Shown one piece after another: positions 9,588 through 18,028 of a stretch of 64,000 nucleotides of DNA. This DNA comes from an uncultured Pelagibacteraceae bacterium (GTDB lineage: Bacteria; Pseudomonadota; Alphaproteobacteria; Pelagibacterales; Pelagibacteraceae): NCBI GenBank assembly GCA_902588975.1, contig CACIRJ010000002.1, forward strand, positions 1 to 64,000, written 5' to 3'. The notes under the pieces were generated by a model. It made no database searches, had not been told where the DNA came from, and worked only from the letters and a program-made list of their open reading frames with translations. Each line of letters opens with the position of its first letter. The first letter of the stretch is position 1. Position numbers and translations under genes: made by a program.

Positions 9588-10732
9588 TATTTTTCTTTAA
9601 TAGCTATTTTTTTATTATACCAATTCATAAATATTGAGATTGTTATGCTTAAAGTTAAATAAGTTAACATTGTAATGGAAACAATTTCAATTGCTCTTCC
9701 TGTTTGCATCAAAGCAGTTCCTGCAAAAACAAGTACTAGGTCTGGATATGCAATAGCAGCAGCAAGTGAAGAATTTTTTGTTAAATTTAAATATTGGTTG
9801 GTTGTTGGAGGAATTATAATTCTCAAAGCTTGTGGCATTACAACTAATTTAAGAACTTGGTTAGGAGTTAAACCAATTGAAGCTGCAGCTTCTTTTTGAC
9901 CTTTGCTTACACCTTGAACACCTGCTCTTACACATTCAGCTATAAATGTTGCTGTATACAAAGATAGGGCTAATGCTAGAGAAATTAATTCAGGTGGTAA
10001 TTTTAGACCACCTTTAAAAGTAAAGGATGTTTTTGATAATTGTTCAATTACTGGTATTTGAACAGATACATCTACTCCACCTAGAAAAAAACTTAACAAT
10101 GGCAAAATAATTAAAAGACCAATAGATATTGATAAAACTGGTGTTTGAATACCTTGATTTTCCTGCTTTTTTTTAGCGTATAATCTTACAAAAATTATTG
10201 CGATGATTGCTGCTATTACTGAATAAATAAAAATATCTAGATTGTTCCAAACAAAAGCTGGAACAAAAAAACCTTTTATAGTTAAAAAGAAAACTCCAAA
10301 CATTGGTTCTGCTTTTTCGGGTAAAGGTAATGCCCTCAATGCAGCAAAATACCAGAAAAATATCTGCAATAACAAAGGAATGTTTCTGAAAAATTCTACA
10401 TAAATTGCTGCGGTTCTTTCTATAAGGTAATTATTTGATAATCGAGCTATTCCAACAATAACTCCAATTATTGTTGCAAACACAATTCCAATAACTGAAA
10501 CTAAAATAGTATTTAATAATCCAACTAGATAAGCTCTAAAATAAGAATGTGAGCCATCATATTCTATTAGTGAAAACTGTACATCAAATGAAGATTCCTG
10601 AGATAAAAAACCGTAACCAAATGTGATTCCTCTATTTTCCATATTAACTTGGGCGTTGTATGAAAAGAAACCAAACACTAGAATAACAACTACTAATGTA
10701 AGTAACTGGGGTAATATTTTCTTAAAGTTCAC
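9587..10732 (-). CDS. aapQ: General/acidic amino-acid ABC transporter, permease subunit Q
   Basis: A 381-residue membrane permease of the polar amino-acid family with about eight hydrophobic segments. The EAA loop is VQGVSKGQKEAAASIGLTPNQV, followed by VVMPQALRIIIPPTTNQYLNLTKNSSLAAAIAYPDL. The N-terminal part contains the periplasmic segment NMENRGITFGYGFLSQESSFDVQFSLIEY, typical of AapQ and BztB. It is separated from aapJ by 68 bases holding a terminator-like hairpin, so it is probably read by readthrough from the aapJ promoter. Confidence 0.95.
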   Translation of the reverse strand: MNFKKILPQLLTLVVVILVFGFFSYNAQVNMENRGITFGYGFLSQESSFDVQFSLIEYDGSHSYFRAYLVGLLNTILVSVIGIVFATIIGVIVGIARLSNNYLIERTAAIYVEFFRNIPLLLQIFFWYFAALRALPLPEKAEPMFGVFFLTIKGFFVPAFVWNNLDIFIYSVIAAIIAIIFVRLYAKKKQENQGIQTPVLSISIGLLIILPLLSFFLGGVDVSVQIPVIEQLSKTSFTFKGGLKLPPELISLALALSLYTATFIAECVRAGVQGVSKGQKEAAASIGLTPNQVLKLVVMPQALRIIIPPTTNQYLNLTKNSSLAAAIAYPDLVLVFAGTALMQTGRAIEIVSITMLTYLTLSITISIFMNWYNKKIAIKEK

Positions 10733-10748
10733 AATTAGTATGGTTTAT

Positions 10749-10777
10749 AAAAAAAAGGGCTAGAAAAATCTAGCCCT
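10749..10777 (-). terminator. Intercistronic terminator/attenuator hairpin after aapJ
   Basis: A perfect 9-bp stem AGGGCTAGA/TCTAGCCCT with a 4-base loop. On the minus strand it is followed directly by eight T residues, a textbook intrinsic terminator shape. It lies between the aapJ stop and the aapQ start within one operon. Such elements commonly allow much more binding protein than permease to be made, by partial termination or by protecting the aapJ 3' end. Confidence 0.8.
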
Positions 10778-10800
10778 CTTTATATTCTTTTTAAAAAGAA

Positions 10801-11841
10801 TTATCTTGCTGGTGGTACGTAAAGTATTCCACCTTTTGTCCATAACTCATTTGGACCTCTGTCAGGTAGAATTCCAGTATCAGCTATATTTCTTTTATAG
10901 CTTTCACCGTAGTTACCAACTTGCTTGATTATTCTTAAACTCCATTCATTATCTAAGCCTAGAGCAGCACCTAATTCACCTTCAGCACCAACTAGTCTTT
11001 TTACAGCTGGATTATCTGAAGTTTTCATAGAATCAGCATTTGCTGATGTTACACCGTACTCTTCGGCTTCGATCATAGTATTTAGTGACCATCTTACGAT
11101 ATCTTCCCAAACAGAATCACCTTGTCTTACAACTGGGCCTAATGGCTCTTTTGAAATTGTTTCAGGTAATACCATGTGGTCATCTGGATTGCTCAATTTA
11201 ATTCTTTGAGCAGCTAAACCAGATTTATCAGTAGTATATGTATCACATCTACCAGCATCATAAGCAGCTACAACTTCGTCAGCTTTTTCAAAAGTGACTG
11301 GCTCATATTTAATTCCTTTTGAATTAAAGAAATCTCTCATATTAAGCTCTGTTGTAGTTCCAAGGTTAGTACATGCAGATACACCAGCTTTAAAATCATT
11401 AACTGATGAAATTCCTGAATTTTTTCTAACCATAAAACCTTGACCATCATAGAAGTTTACTCCTACGAAAGTAAGACCGATATCCGCATCCCTTGAAAGA
11501 GTCCAAGTTGTGTTTCTTGATAGAATATCTATCTCGTTAGATGTTAATGCAGTAAATCTTTCTTTAGCACTTAGCGGAGTAAATTTAACTTTACTTGCAT
11601 CACCTAGTACTGCAGCAGCTACTGCTCTACATACATCAACGTCAACACCAGTCCAGTTTCCTGCAGCATCAGCATTAGAAAATCCTGGCAGACCTTGTGA
11701 AACACCACATCTCACAAAACCTTTTTTCTGAGTGTTTTTAAGAGTTTTTGACTTTTTTGCAGCCATAGTTTCTGTTGTAAAAGTAAATAGAACAGCAAAC
11801 ATAGCAACAACTGAAGTCAATCGTTTTACTAATTTAAACAT
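10801..11841 (-). CDS. aapJ: General/acidic amino-acid ABC transporter, periplasmic binding protein
   Basis: A 346-residue solute-binding protein of SBP family 3. The N-terminus is a Sec signal peptide (positive MFKLVKR, hydrophobic core, probable cut after TETMAA near residue 28). The mature part begins with the family-typical GFVRCGVSQGLPGFSNADAAGNWTGVDVDVCRAVAAAV and ends with ILYVPPAR, as in AapJ and BztA. It captures glutamate, aspartate and other amino acids in related systems. A clear Shine-Dalgarno (AAGAGGA) lies 8 bases before the ATG. Regulation probably acts at the palindromes upstream. It is the first gene of the operon. Homologues in SAR11 genomes are often called YhdW. Confidence 0.96.
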   Translation of the reverse strand: MFKLVKRLTSVVAMFAVLFTFTTETMAAKKSKTLKNTQKKGFVRCGVSQGLPGFSNADAAGNWTGVDVDVCRAVAAAVLGDASKVKFTPLSAKERFTALTSNEIDILSRNTTWTLSRDADIGLTFVGVNFYDGQGFMVRKNSGISSVNDFKAGVSACTNLGTTTELNMRDFFNSKGIKYEPVTFEKADEVVAAYDAGRCDTYTTDKSGLAAQRIKLSNPDDHMVLPETISKEPLGPVVRQGDSVWEDIVRWSLNTMIEAEEYGVTSANADSMKTSDNPAVKRLVGAEGELGAALGLDNEWSLRIIKQVGNYGESYKRNIADTGILPDRGPNELWTKGGILYVPPAR

Positions 11842-11861
11842 TATATATTCCTCTTGTTTAT

Positions 11862-11899
11862 TTATTTGTTAACAAATAATTCAAATTAATTTTTGAATT
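11862..11899. promoter_or_regulatory. Adjacent palindromes upstream of aapJ, candidate operator
   Basis: TTATTTGTTAACAAATAA (11862-11879) is a perfect 18-bp palindrome. A second inverted repeat, AATTCAAA/TTTGAATT around a 6-base spacer (11878-11899), overlaps it by two bases. Both lie 21-58 bases upstream of the aapJ ATG, where a promoter or 5' untranslated region should be. They could bind a dimeric regulator or form RNA hairpins. No known consensus is recognised, and short palindromes arise more easily in AT-rich DNA. Confidence 0.5.
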
Positions 11900-11971
11900 G
11901 CCCAAGTAAAGCAGAAACAAAGAAACTCATCAATATTAAATTAATCGCAATATCTTTGCTTTATTTGGTTT

Positions 11972-12048
11972 TGGCGCGCTCTGAAGGATTCGAACCTTCG
12001 ACCTACGGTTTAGAAAACCGTTGCTCTATCCAGCTGAGCTAAGAGCGC
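11972..12048 (-). tRNA. tRNA-Arg (TCT)
   Basis: On the minus strand the acceptor stem is GCGCTCT/AGAGCGC with discriminator G and an encoded CCA. The anticodon stem ACGGT/ACCGT surrounds loop TTTCTAA, giving anticodon UCU, which reads AGA/AGG. The T-loop is TTCGAAT. It lies between trkH and aapJ in a GC-rich island. Confidence 0.97.
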
Positions 12049-12073
12049 ATATTAATTAATTTATAATACTAAT

Positions 12074-13483
12074 TTAATTTTTGAAAAGAAATTTTTTTAA
12101 TAAAATAATAACAGATAAAAGTTCGATTCTCCCAATAATCATAAATATAATTAATGAAATTTTGCCAAATATATTAAAATTATAAAAATCTAAATTTCCT
12201 AAATCAAACATTTCAGAGTTAACGGTATTCATAATTGTCAAAATACCCAATTTGAAAGATGTTTCAAAATCTAAATTAGAGACAGTTAATAAAATTGATA
12301 TTAAAAATAAAGAAATTATAAAAATAATTATTGCAAAAAAATATTTGTTAATATCTGTAATATTAGCGCCAATTCTATTTAAAGATAATTTATTTGAATA
12401 AATTTGATTTGGTTTAGAATGAGACAAAAGATTATTTAAAGAAAATTTTATTAAGGTTAAAACCTTAATAACTCTTAAACCAGAACTTGTTGAAAAAAAA
12501 GAACCACCCAATATCACTAATAATAAAAAAACAAAAACAAGATTTTTAGGGACTTTTTCAAATGAAATTCCTATATTTGAAACACTACTTGAAATAGAAA
12601 CTAATACATTTAAAAAATTATTATCATAATTAAAAAATACAAATGATAATATAATTACTATTAAAAGATAAATTAAAATATTTATATCTTCACTTAAATA
12701 ATTAATATTCTTTTTTTTAAAAAAAATTAGATTAAAAATAAAAAAAAGACTAAAAAAAGAAAATAACATTGATATAGATAAAACAACTTTACTTATATCT
12801 GTGGCAAATGTTAAATCAAAATTATCATTAGGTAAAAATCCACCCGAAGATATTATTGAAAGTGAATAATTATAAGCCTCATAAGATCGTACGTTTACGA
12901 ATTTTAACATAATAAATATGAGAATTGTCATTGATACATAGATCACTATAATTTTAAATACTTGTTTAAATATTTCAGAAGAGTTTAATGAAATATAATT
13001 TGTCAAAGATCTTTTTAAATTTTCATCAAATAAATCAATGAGTAATAATATTGAAAATAAAAAATATAATCCACCTATCCATTGTGAGCTTGATCTCCAA
13101 AGAATTAGCGTTTGATCTAATTTATCCAAATCATTAAAAATTGAAAAACCAGTAGAAGTAAAACCTGATATAGCTTCAAAATAAGAATTAATTAAATTTA
13201 ATTCATTTAAGCCAAAATAGTAAGGAATTGCTATAGCAACAGGTAATATTATATAGCCAATTAATACAATTACAATTCTTTCAAATAAATTTATTTTTTC
13301 ATATTTATATTTTTTAAATATTATTAAAAATAGACCAATTATGAAAGTTATTCCAAAAGTTAGAAAATAATTACTGAGATTACTTAATAAATTAAAATAA
13401 TAAGAATAAATTATATTAAAAAAAGAAAAAAAACTTATAACTAAAAAAAAAATACCAAAGTATTTTAGGGTAAATATATTCAT
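12074..13483 (-). CDS. trkH: Trk potassium uptake protein, membrane subunit TrkH
   Basis: A 469-residue polytopic protein with the TrkH/KtrB fold, four repeats each containing a pore loop. Filter-like segments are visible as SGFTSTGFSIFND, SIISSGGFLPND, SSSVSNIGISFEKVP and LTIMNTVNSEM. The length is close to the usual ~480. It would take up potassium at the inner membrane under control of TrkA, which is encoded 3 bases upstream. It is the last gene of the ntrY-ntrX-trkA-trkH run and is followed by no obvious terminator. tRNA-Arg lies beyond its stop, also on the minus strand. Confidence 0.9.
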   Translation of the reverse strand: MNIFTLKYFGIFFLVISFFSFFNIIYSYYFNLLSNLSNYFLTFGITFIIGLFLIIFKKYKYEKINLFERIVIVLIGYIILPVAIAIPYYFGLNELNLINSYFEAISGFTSTGFSIFNDLDKLDQTLILWRSSSQWIGGLYFLFSILLLIDLFDENLKRSLTNYISLNSSEIFKQVFKIIVIYVSMTILIFIMLKFVNVRSYEAYNYSLSIISSGGFLPNDNFDLTFATDISKVVLSISMLFSFFSLFFIFNLIFFKKKNINYLSEDINILIYLLIVIILSFVFFNYDNNFLNVLVSISSSVSNIGISFEKVPKNLVFVFLLLVILGGSFFSTSSGLRVIKVLTLIKFSLNNLLSHSKPNQIYSNKLSLNRIGANITDINKYFFAIIIFIISLFLISILLTVSNLDFETSFKLGILTIMNTVNSEMFDLGNLDFYNFNIFGKISLIIFMIIGRIELLSVIILLKKFLFKN

Positions 13484-13486
13484 TAA

Positions 13487-14860
13487 TTAGATTGAGCTAA
13501 TTCTAAATAAATTTTCTACCAAAGGTAATTGGTCTCTTTTGGCCAACAAAACAACTGTATCATCTTTTTGAAATATATATTTAGATGATGGGAGTAAAAA
13601 TTTATTATCTCTCAAAATTGCACCAACACGAATTTCATCCGGCAAATCTGCATTTTTTAACTCTTTATTGACGAGTTCGGACGTTTCCAAAATATCAGCT
13701 TCTATTACTTCATACTCACCATTTAAAATAGTATAAGCGTTCTCAATTGTACCTTTATGTACATGTTTTAATATACTTGAAACTGTACTCATTCTAGGAT
13801 CTATTAAATCATCTATTTTTAAAGATGATTGTAATAATGAATAATTAGGTTTATTTACTAATGCCATAGTTCTTTTATTTTTTGAAAATTTTTCTACAAG
13901 GACACTTACCATAAGATTATCCTCATCATCATTTGTTAAAGCTAATACAGTTTCAACTTCTTCTAAATTTGCTTCATTTAATACTTCCTCATCTAAACCA
14001 TTTCCGTTTATAACAATTGTGTCGTTTAAATAATTCGCGATAAATTCTGCTCTACTTTTATCTTTTTCAATAATTTTAACTCTCGCTTCATCAAAATTAT
14101 TTTCAATATTATAGGCAAGATTAAATCCTATATTACCACCGCCTATAATAAGAATTTTATTTGCAATTTTTTCATTATGACCAAATACTTTTAATGTCTT
14201 TTCCATTTGATTTGAGTTTACTATTACATAGGCTTTATCATTATGCTGAAGTTTGTTGTCTTTTTTTAATATTTGAAATTTCTCCTCTCTAATTACTCCT
14301 AATATATATGCATTTAAGTCTGGAAATTTATTTGTTAATTCTTTCAATTTAATTTCATGTATTGGACATTTTTCATCAATCAGAATTTCTAACAATCTAA
14401 TTTTATTTTCTGCAAAAGGTACATTATCTAAAGCTCCAGGAGCTTCTAATTTTCTTTGTAATGATTTTGCTATCTCTAATTCTGGAGATATAACGTAATC
14501 AATTGGTAAATTCTCTTTATTAAAAAGTGTTGAAAATTTTGGATCTAAATATTCTTGAGATCTTATTCTAGCAATTTTTTTTGGAACTTTAAATAACGAA
14601 TATGCAATTTGGCATATAAGCATATTTATTTCATCATTTCTTGTCACAGCAATCAACATATCAGCGTCTGAAGTATTAGCGCTATCTAGAATTTCTGGAG
14701 AAGTAGCTTTTCCTACTATTGCTTTTACATCAAGAGACTCATTGATTTTTTGAATATCTTCACTTGATTGATCGATTACCGTTATAGAATGATTTTGTTC
14801 TGTTAACAGTTTAGCGATTGTATAACCTACTCTACCTGCACCACAAATTATTATATTCAT
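13487..14860 (-). CDS. trkA: Trk potassium transport regulatory subunit TrkA
   Basis: A 457-residue cytoplasmic protein with two RCK modules. Each begins with a Rossmann dinucleotide motif: MNIIICGAGRVGYTIAKLL at residue 1 and ILIIGGGNIGFNLAYNIE near residue 235. Each is followed by a TrkA-C domain. It binds NAD(H) or nucleotides and gates TrkH. The ATG overlaps the ntrX stop, so it is translationally coupled to the two-component genes. The ntrYX-trkA order is typical of Alphaproteobacteria. Confidence 0.95.
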   Translation of the reverse strand: MNIIICGAGRVGYTIAKLLTEQNHSITVIDQSSEDIQKINESLDVKAIVGKATSPEILDSANTSDADMLIAVTRNDEINMLICQIAYSLFKVPKKIARIRSQEYLDPKFSTLFNKENLPIDYVISPELEIAKSLQRKLEAPGALDNVPFAENKIRLLEILIDEKCPIHEIKLKELTNKFPDLNAYILGVIREEKFQILKKDNKLQHNDKAYVIVNSNQMEKTLKVFGHNEKIANKILIIGGGNIGFNLAYNIENNFDEARVKIIEKDKSRAEFIANYLNDTIVINGNGLDEEVLNEANLEEVETVLALTNDDEDNLMVSVLVEKFSKNKRTMALVNKPNYSLLQSSLKIDDLIDPRMSTVSSILKHVHKGTIENAYTILNGEYEVIEADILETSELVNKELKNADLPDEIRVGAILRDNKFLLPSSKYIFQKDDTVVLLAKRDQLPLVENLFRISSI

Positions 14861-16215
14861 TAATTTAGGTCCTTAACGCCTAATAATTTTAATTTTCTGT
14901 GAAGAGCAGATCTTTCCATACCCACAAATTTTGCTGTTTTAGATATGTTTCCACCAAATTTTTTTATTTGAGAAATTAGATATTCTTTCTCAAAGTTTTC
15001 TCTTGCCTCTCTTAATGGTATAGACAAATTCTCAGCAACTGAAAAGGTCTCGTTTGATGATTTAGATAAAGATTCTTTAATAATATCTAATATTTTTTTT
15101 TCATCATTGCCTGGTGAAAGTATAGCAATTCTCTCAATAAGATTACGCAATTCTCTTACATTACCCGGCCAATCATAATTTAGAAGATAGTTATCATCTT
15201 TGATTTTGAATTTTTTATAGTTGTACGTATTACAAATATTTTCAATAAAATAATCAACAAGTAAGGGAATATCTTCTATTCTTTTATTCAATGGATCTAT
15301 TTCAATATTAAATACATTTAATCTGTGAAACAGATCTTCGCGGAAATTTCCATTTTTTATTTCATAATTAATTTGCTTACTTGATGTACAAATAATTCTA
15401 ACATCAACTTTTATATCATGATTGCTATTAATTCTTTTGAATTTTTGATCTATTACAACTCTTAATATTTTTGATTGAGTTTCTAATGGAATTTCAGTTA
15501 CTTCATCAATTAACAATACTCCACCAGATGCTTTTTCTAAAGCTCCATAAACAATTGAACCATCTTTATTTTCCTCACCAAAAAGTTCTAATTCATATTT
15601 TTTTGAGTCTAATAAAGCGCCATTAATAATAATAAATGGACCTTTAGAGCGTTTAGAATTTTTGTAAATTTTTCTAGATATTAACTCTTTACCTGAACCA
15701 GTTGGTCCACTTATAAAAACTCTACTTTCAGATTTTGAAAGTTTTTGTATTTGATCTTTTATAGAGCTAATATTTCCACTCTTTCCAATAATTTCAAATG
15801 AATGGAATAATTTATTTGATAAAGATTTATTTTCTTTTTTTAAATTGATGTTTTCTACAGCTCTCTTTACAAAATTTAATAATCTTTCTTTATCAAACGG
15901 TTTTTGTATGAACTCAAATGCACCGGATCTAAGAGAATTTATAGCCATTTCAATATTTGCATGTCCTGAAATTATAATTACAGGTATGTCAGTATTTTTT
16001 GTTTTAATATGCTCTAACAACTGAATACCATCATTATCGCCTTTATCTAATTTTACATCAATAATAGCTACGTCTGGTAATTTTTTATCTATTTCTGAAA
16101 GTCCTTGATTAAAATTTGCTGCCAATCTTGTTTTGTAACCAGCGTCTTTAATTAATTCAGAAAGAATATTTCTAATATCTGCATTGTCATCAATAATTAA
16201 TATTTCTGTTGCCAT
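14860..16215 (-). CDS. ntrX: NtrX response regulator (NtrC family, GAFTGA-less)
   Basis: A 451-residue three-domain regulator. The receiver has phosphoacceptor D53 (AIIDVKLD) and the conserved K105 (IQKPF). The AAA+ domain has Walker A GPTGSGKE (170-177), and LLIDEVTEIP at Walker B. The C-terminal Fis-type HTH is GNISKTAKFVGMERSALHRKL. The sigma-54-contacting GAFTGA loop is absent, replaced by ENKDGSIVYGALEKA; other alphaproteobacterial NtrX proteins also lack it, so classical sigma-54 activation is unlikely. It is encoded just after ntrY (3-base gap), its probable kinase, and overlaps trkA. Confidence 0.95.
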   Translation of the reverse strand: MATEILIIDDNADIRNILSELIKDAGYKTRLAANFNQGLSEIDKKLPDVAIIDVKLDKGDNDGIQLLEHIKTKNTDIPVIIISGHANIEMAINSLRSGAFEFIQKPFDKERLLNFVKRAVENINLKKENKSLSNKLFHSFEIIGKSGNISSIKDQIQKLSKSESRVFISGPTGSGKELISRKIYKNSKRSKGPFIIINGALLDSKKYELELFGEENKDGSIVYGALEKASGGVLLIDEVTEIPLETQSKILRVVIDQKFKRINSNHDIKVDVRIICTSSKQINYEIKNGNFREDLFHRLNVFNIEIDPLNKRIEDIPLLVDYFIENICNTYNYKKFKIKDDNYLLNYDWPGNVRELRNLIERIAILSPGNDEKKILDIIKESLSKSSNETFSVAENLSIPLREARENFEKEYLISQIKKFGGNISKTAKFVGMERSALHRKLKLLGVKDLN

Positions 16216-16218
16216 GAT

Positions 16219-17991
16219 TTACTTTGGAATTATGATTTGAACTTTAGCTCCATTATTTATGTTTAAAAATTTAATAGATCCATTATGATCATTTATAATT
16301 TTATCTACAATAGACAATCCTAAGCCAGTTCCATTTTCTTTAGTTGTATAATATGGTTTTATAATATCTTTGGTTTTTTTATCTCTAAAACCTTCGCCTG
16401 TATCAATTAAGTTAACTGTTATATAGTCTCTTCTTTGATTAATTTCTATATCAATATTTTTCAATGAATTGTTGGTTTTTTTGACTTTTTCCCTAATGCT
16501 CTCAATTGAATTTTTAATCAAGTTAAAAAATAGTCTATTAAATTGTTCATTATCAAAATTAAGTATCACCTTCTTTCCAGTTTTATTATTAATTTTAAAA
16601 TTAATTGAATTATCAATTTTCTTTAACAGATCAATATTTTCTTCTAAGAGTTTAATTAAATCATTGTTTTTAAAATGAGGTTTGGGCATTCTTGCAAAAT
16701 CTGAAAATTCGTTAACTAAATTTTCAATTTGTTTTATTTGCTTTAATATAGTCTTTAAATTATTTTGATATTTAATTTTTTTTTCATCATTTATATCAGA
16801 TAAATATTTAGAGTTAAGGTTATCGATAGTTAATTGGATTGGAGTTAATGGATTTTTAATTTCATGAGCCATTTTTCTTGCAACAGTTTCCCATGCTTCA
16901 TGTCTTTCATTTGAAAGTAATTTATCTTGCTGATTTTTTAATTTTTCAATCATTGAATTAAAATTTTTATTTAATAATTCCATTTCTCTGTCTGCTTTAA
17001 GTTCAGGAACTTTAGCATCTAAATTTCCCTTTCCAATTTTTTCAGACGCAGTGATCAGGTTATTGATTGATATAAAAAATCTAGATGAAAATCTGATTGC
17101 TATTGTGATCGATAAAAATAACAAAAGTGTTACTAAAGATATATATATAATTGCAAAAGAAATTCTTATTCCTAATCTTTGATTCTCAACAGTATAATAA
17201 AAATTTACTGCCTCTTCTGACTCTATTAGATAATTTGATATATTCTTATCTAACCTTTTTACTACATACAGAAAAGTATCTTCGAAATTTTGTAACCTTA
17301 TTACGGCTGCCGATCTATTTTCAGGAGCATTTATAATTTTTAAAGGTCTATCATCAGATTTTACCATTTGAATAGCCTGATCCTCAATTTTAATGTAATT
17401 ATAATCATTTGCTGAAATAATTAATTCACCAGCTGAATTAATTAAATAAAGTTGATCAATATCTCTGATTAGATTCTGAGTGTTTAAGAATGCCTTAAAT
17501 CTATCTGGATCAGATTTGTAAATATTATAATATTTATTTAGATCAAATGCTATTAATACTATTTCTGATTGAATTTTATTTCTTTTTTCATCAACATAAT
17601 TTTTTGCGATCTCATAAGAATTATTAACAGCAGTTGTAATTTTTTTATCAAAGTATTTTTCAAGAGCAAAAGAGAAAATAAACAGAGAGAATATCGCAAT
17701 AAGTAAAGATGGAATTAAAGTAAAAAGTCCAAAAGAAATTATATATTTTCTGTTTGCAAGAGAACCTCTTACATTTATATTATTTCTAATTGAATTTTTA
17801 ATATCAATAAAAATTAAAATAAAGAATAATAACAAAAAAATTATGTTGACAATTAATACTAATTGCAAGTTTTGTTCATTCAATTCAATAAAACTTCTGT
17901 CAATAAATGTTAAAAATGTAATAAAAGACAGGAGTACAGTCAGAAGAAATATTATTATTATAAATAAATTTCTTTTTATGAATGTAAGCAT
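16219..17991 (-). CDS. ntrY: NtrY sensor histidine kinase
   Basis: A 590-residue membrane kinase. Hydrophobic segments are at about 8-30, 43-63, 85-108 and 277-299, with an extracytoplasmic domain of about 165 residues between the third and fourth. A HAMP linker (about 300-355) is followed by HisKA with H376 in ARKMAHEIKNPLTPIQL. The HATPase has an N box (FNLIKNSIESI) and the G boxes DTGEGF and GTGLGLSIV. NtrY in other Alphaproteobacteria is about 750 residues and has a PAS domain between HAMP and HisKA; here there is no room for one. It probably phosphorylates NtrX. The gene starts 37 bases from the divergent ispDF. Confidence 0.93.
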   Translation of the reverse strand: MLTFIKRNLFIIIIFLLTVLLSFITFLTFIDRSFIELNEQNLQLVLIVNIIFLLLFFILIFIDIKNSIRNNINVRGSLANRKYIISFGLFTLIPSLLIAIFSLFIFSFALEKYFDKKITTAVNNSYEIAKNYVDEKRNKIQSEIVLIAFDLNKYYNIYKSDPDRFKAFLNTQNLIRDIDQLYLINSAGELIISANDYNYIKIEDQAIQMVKSDDRPLKIINAPENRSAAVIRLQNFEDTFLYVVKRLDKNISNYLIESEEAVNFYYTVENQRLGIRISFAIIYISLVTLLLFLSITIAIRFSSRFFISINNLITASEKIGKGNLDAKVPELKADREMELLNKNFNSMIEKLKNQQDKLLSNERHEAWETVARKMAHEIKNPLTPIQLTIDNLNSKYLSDINDEKKIKYQNNLKTILKQIKQIENLVNEFSDFARMPKPHFKNNDLIKLLEENIDLLKKIDNSINFKINNKTGKKVILNFDNEQFNRLFFNLIKNSIESIREKVKKTNNSLKNIDIEINQRRDYITVNLIDTGEGFRDKKTKDIIKPYYTTKENGTGLGLSIVDKIINDHNGSIKFLNINNGAKVQIIIPK

Positions 17992-18028
17992 AAACTATGA
18001 ATATATATAAAAATTTATAAATAAATAC

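Noticed and set aside
10925-11209. Plus-strand ORF of 94 codons antisense to aapJ
   Set aside because: aapJ is clearly coding on the minus strand; the frame has no recognisable domain and no upstream ribosome-binding site was noted.
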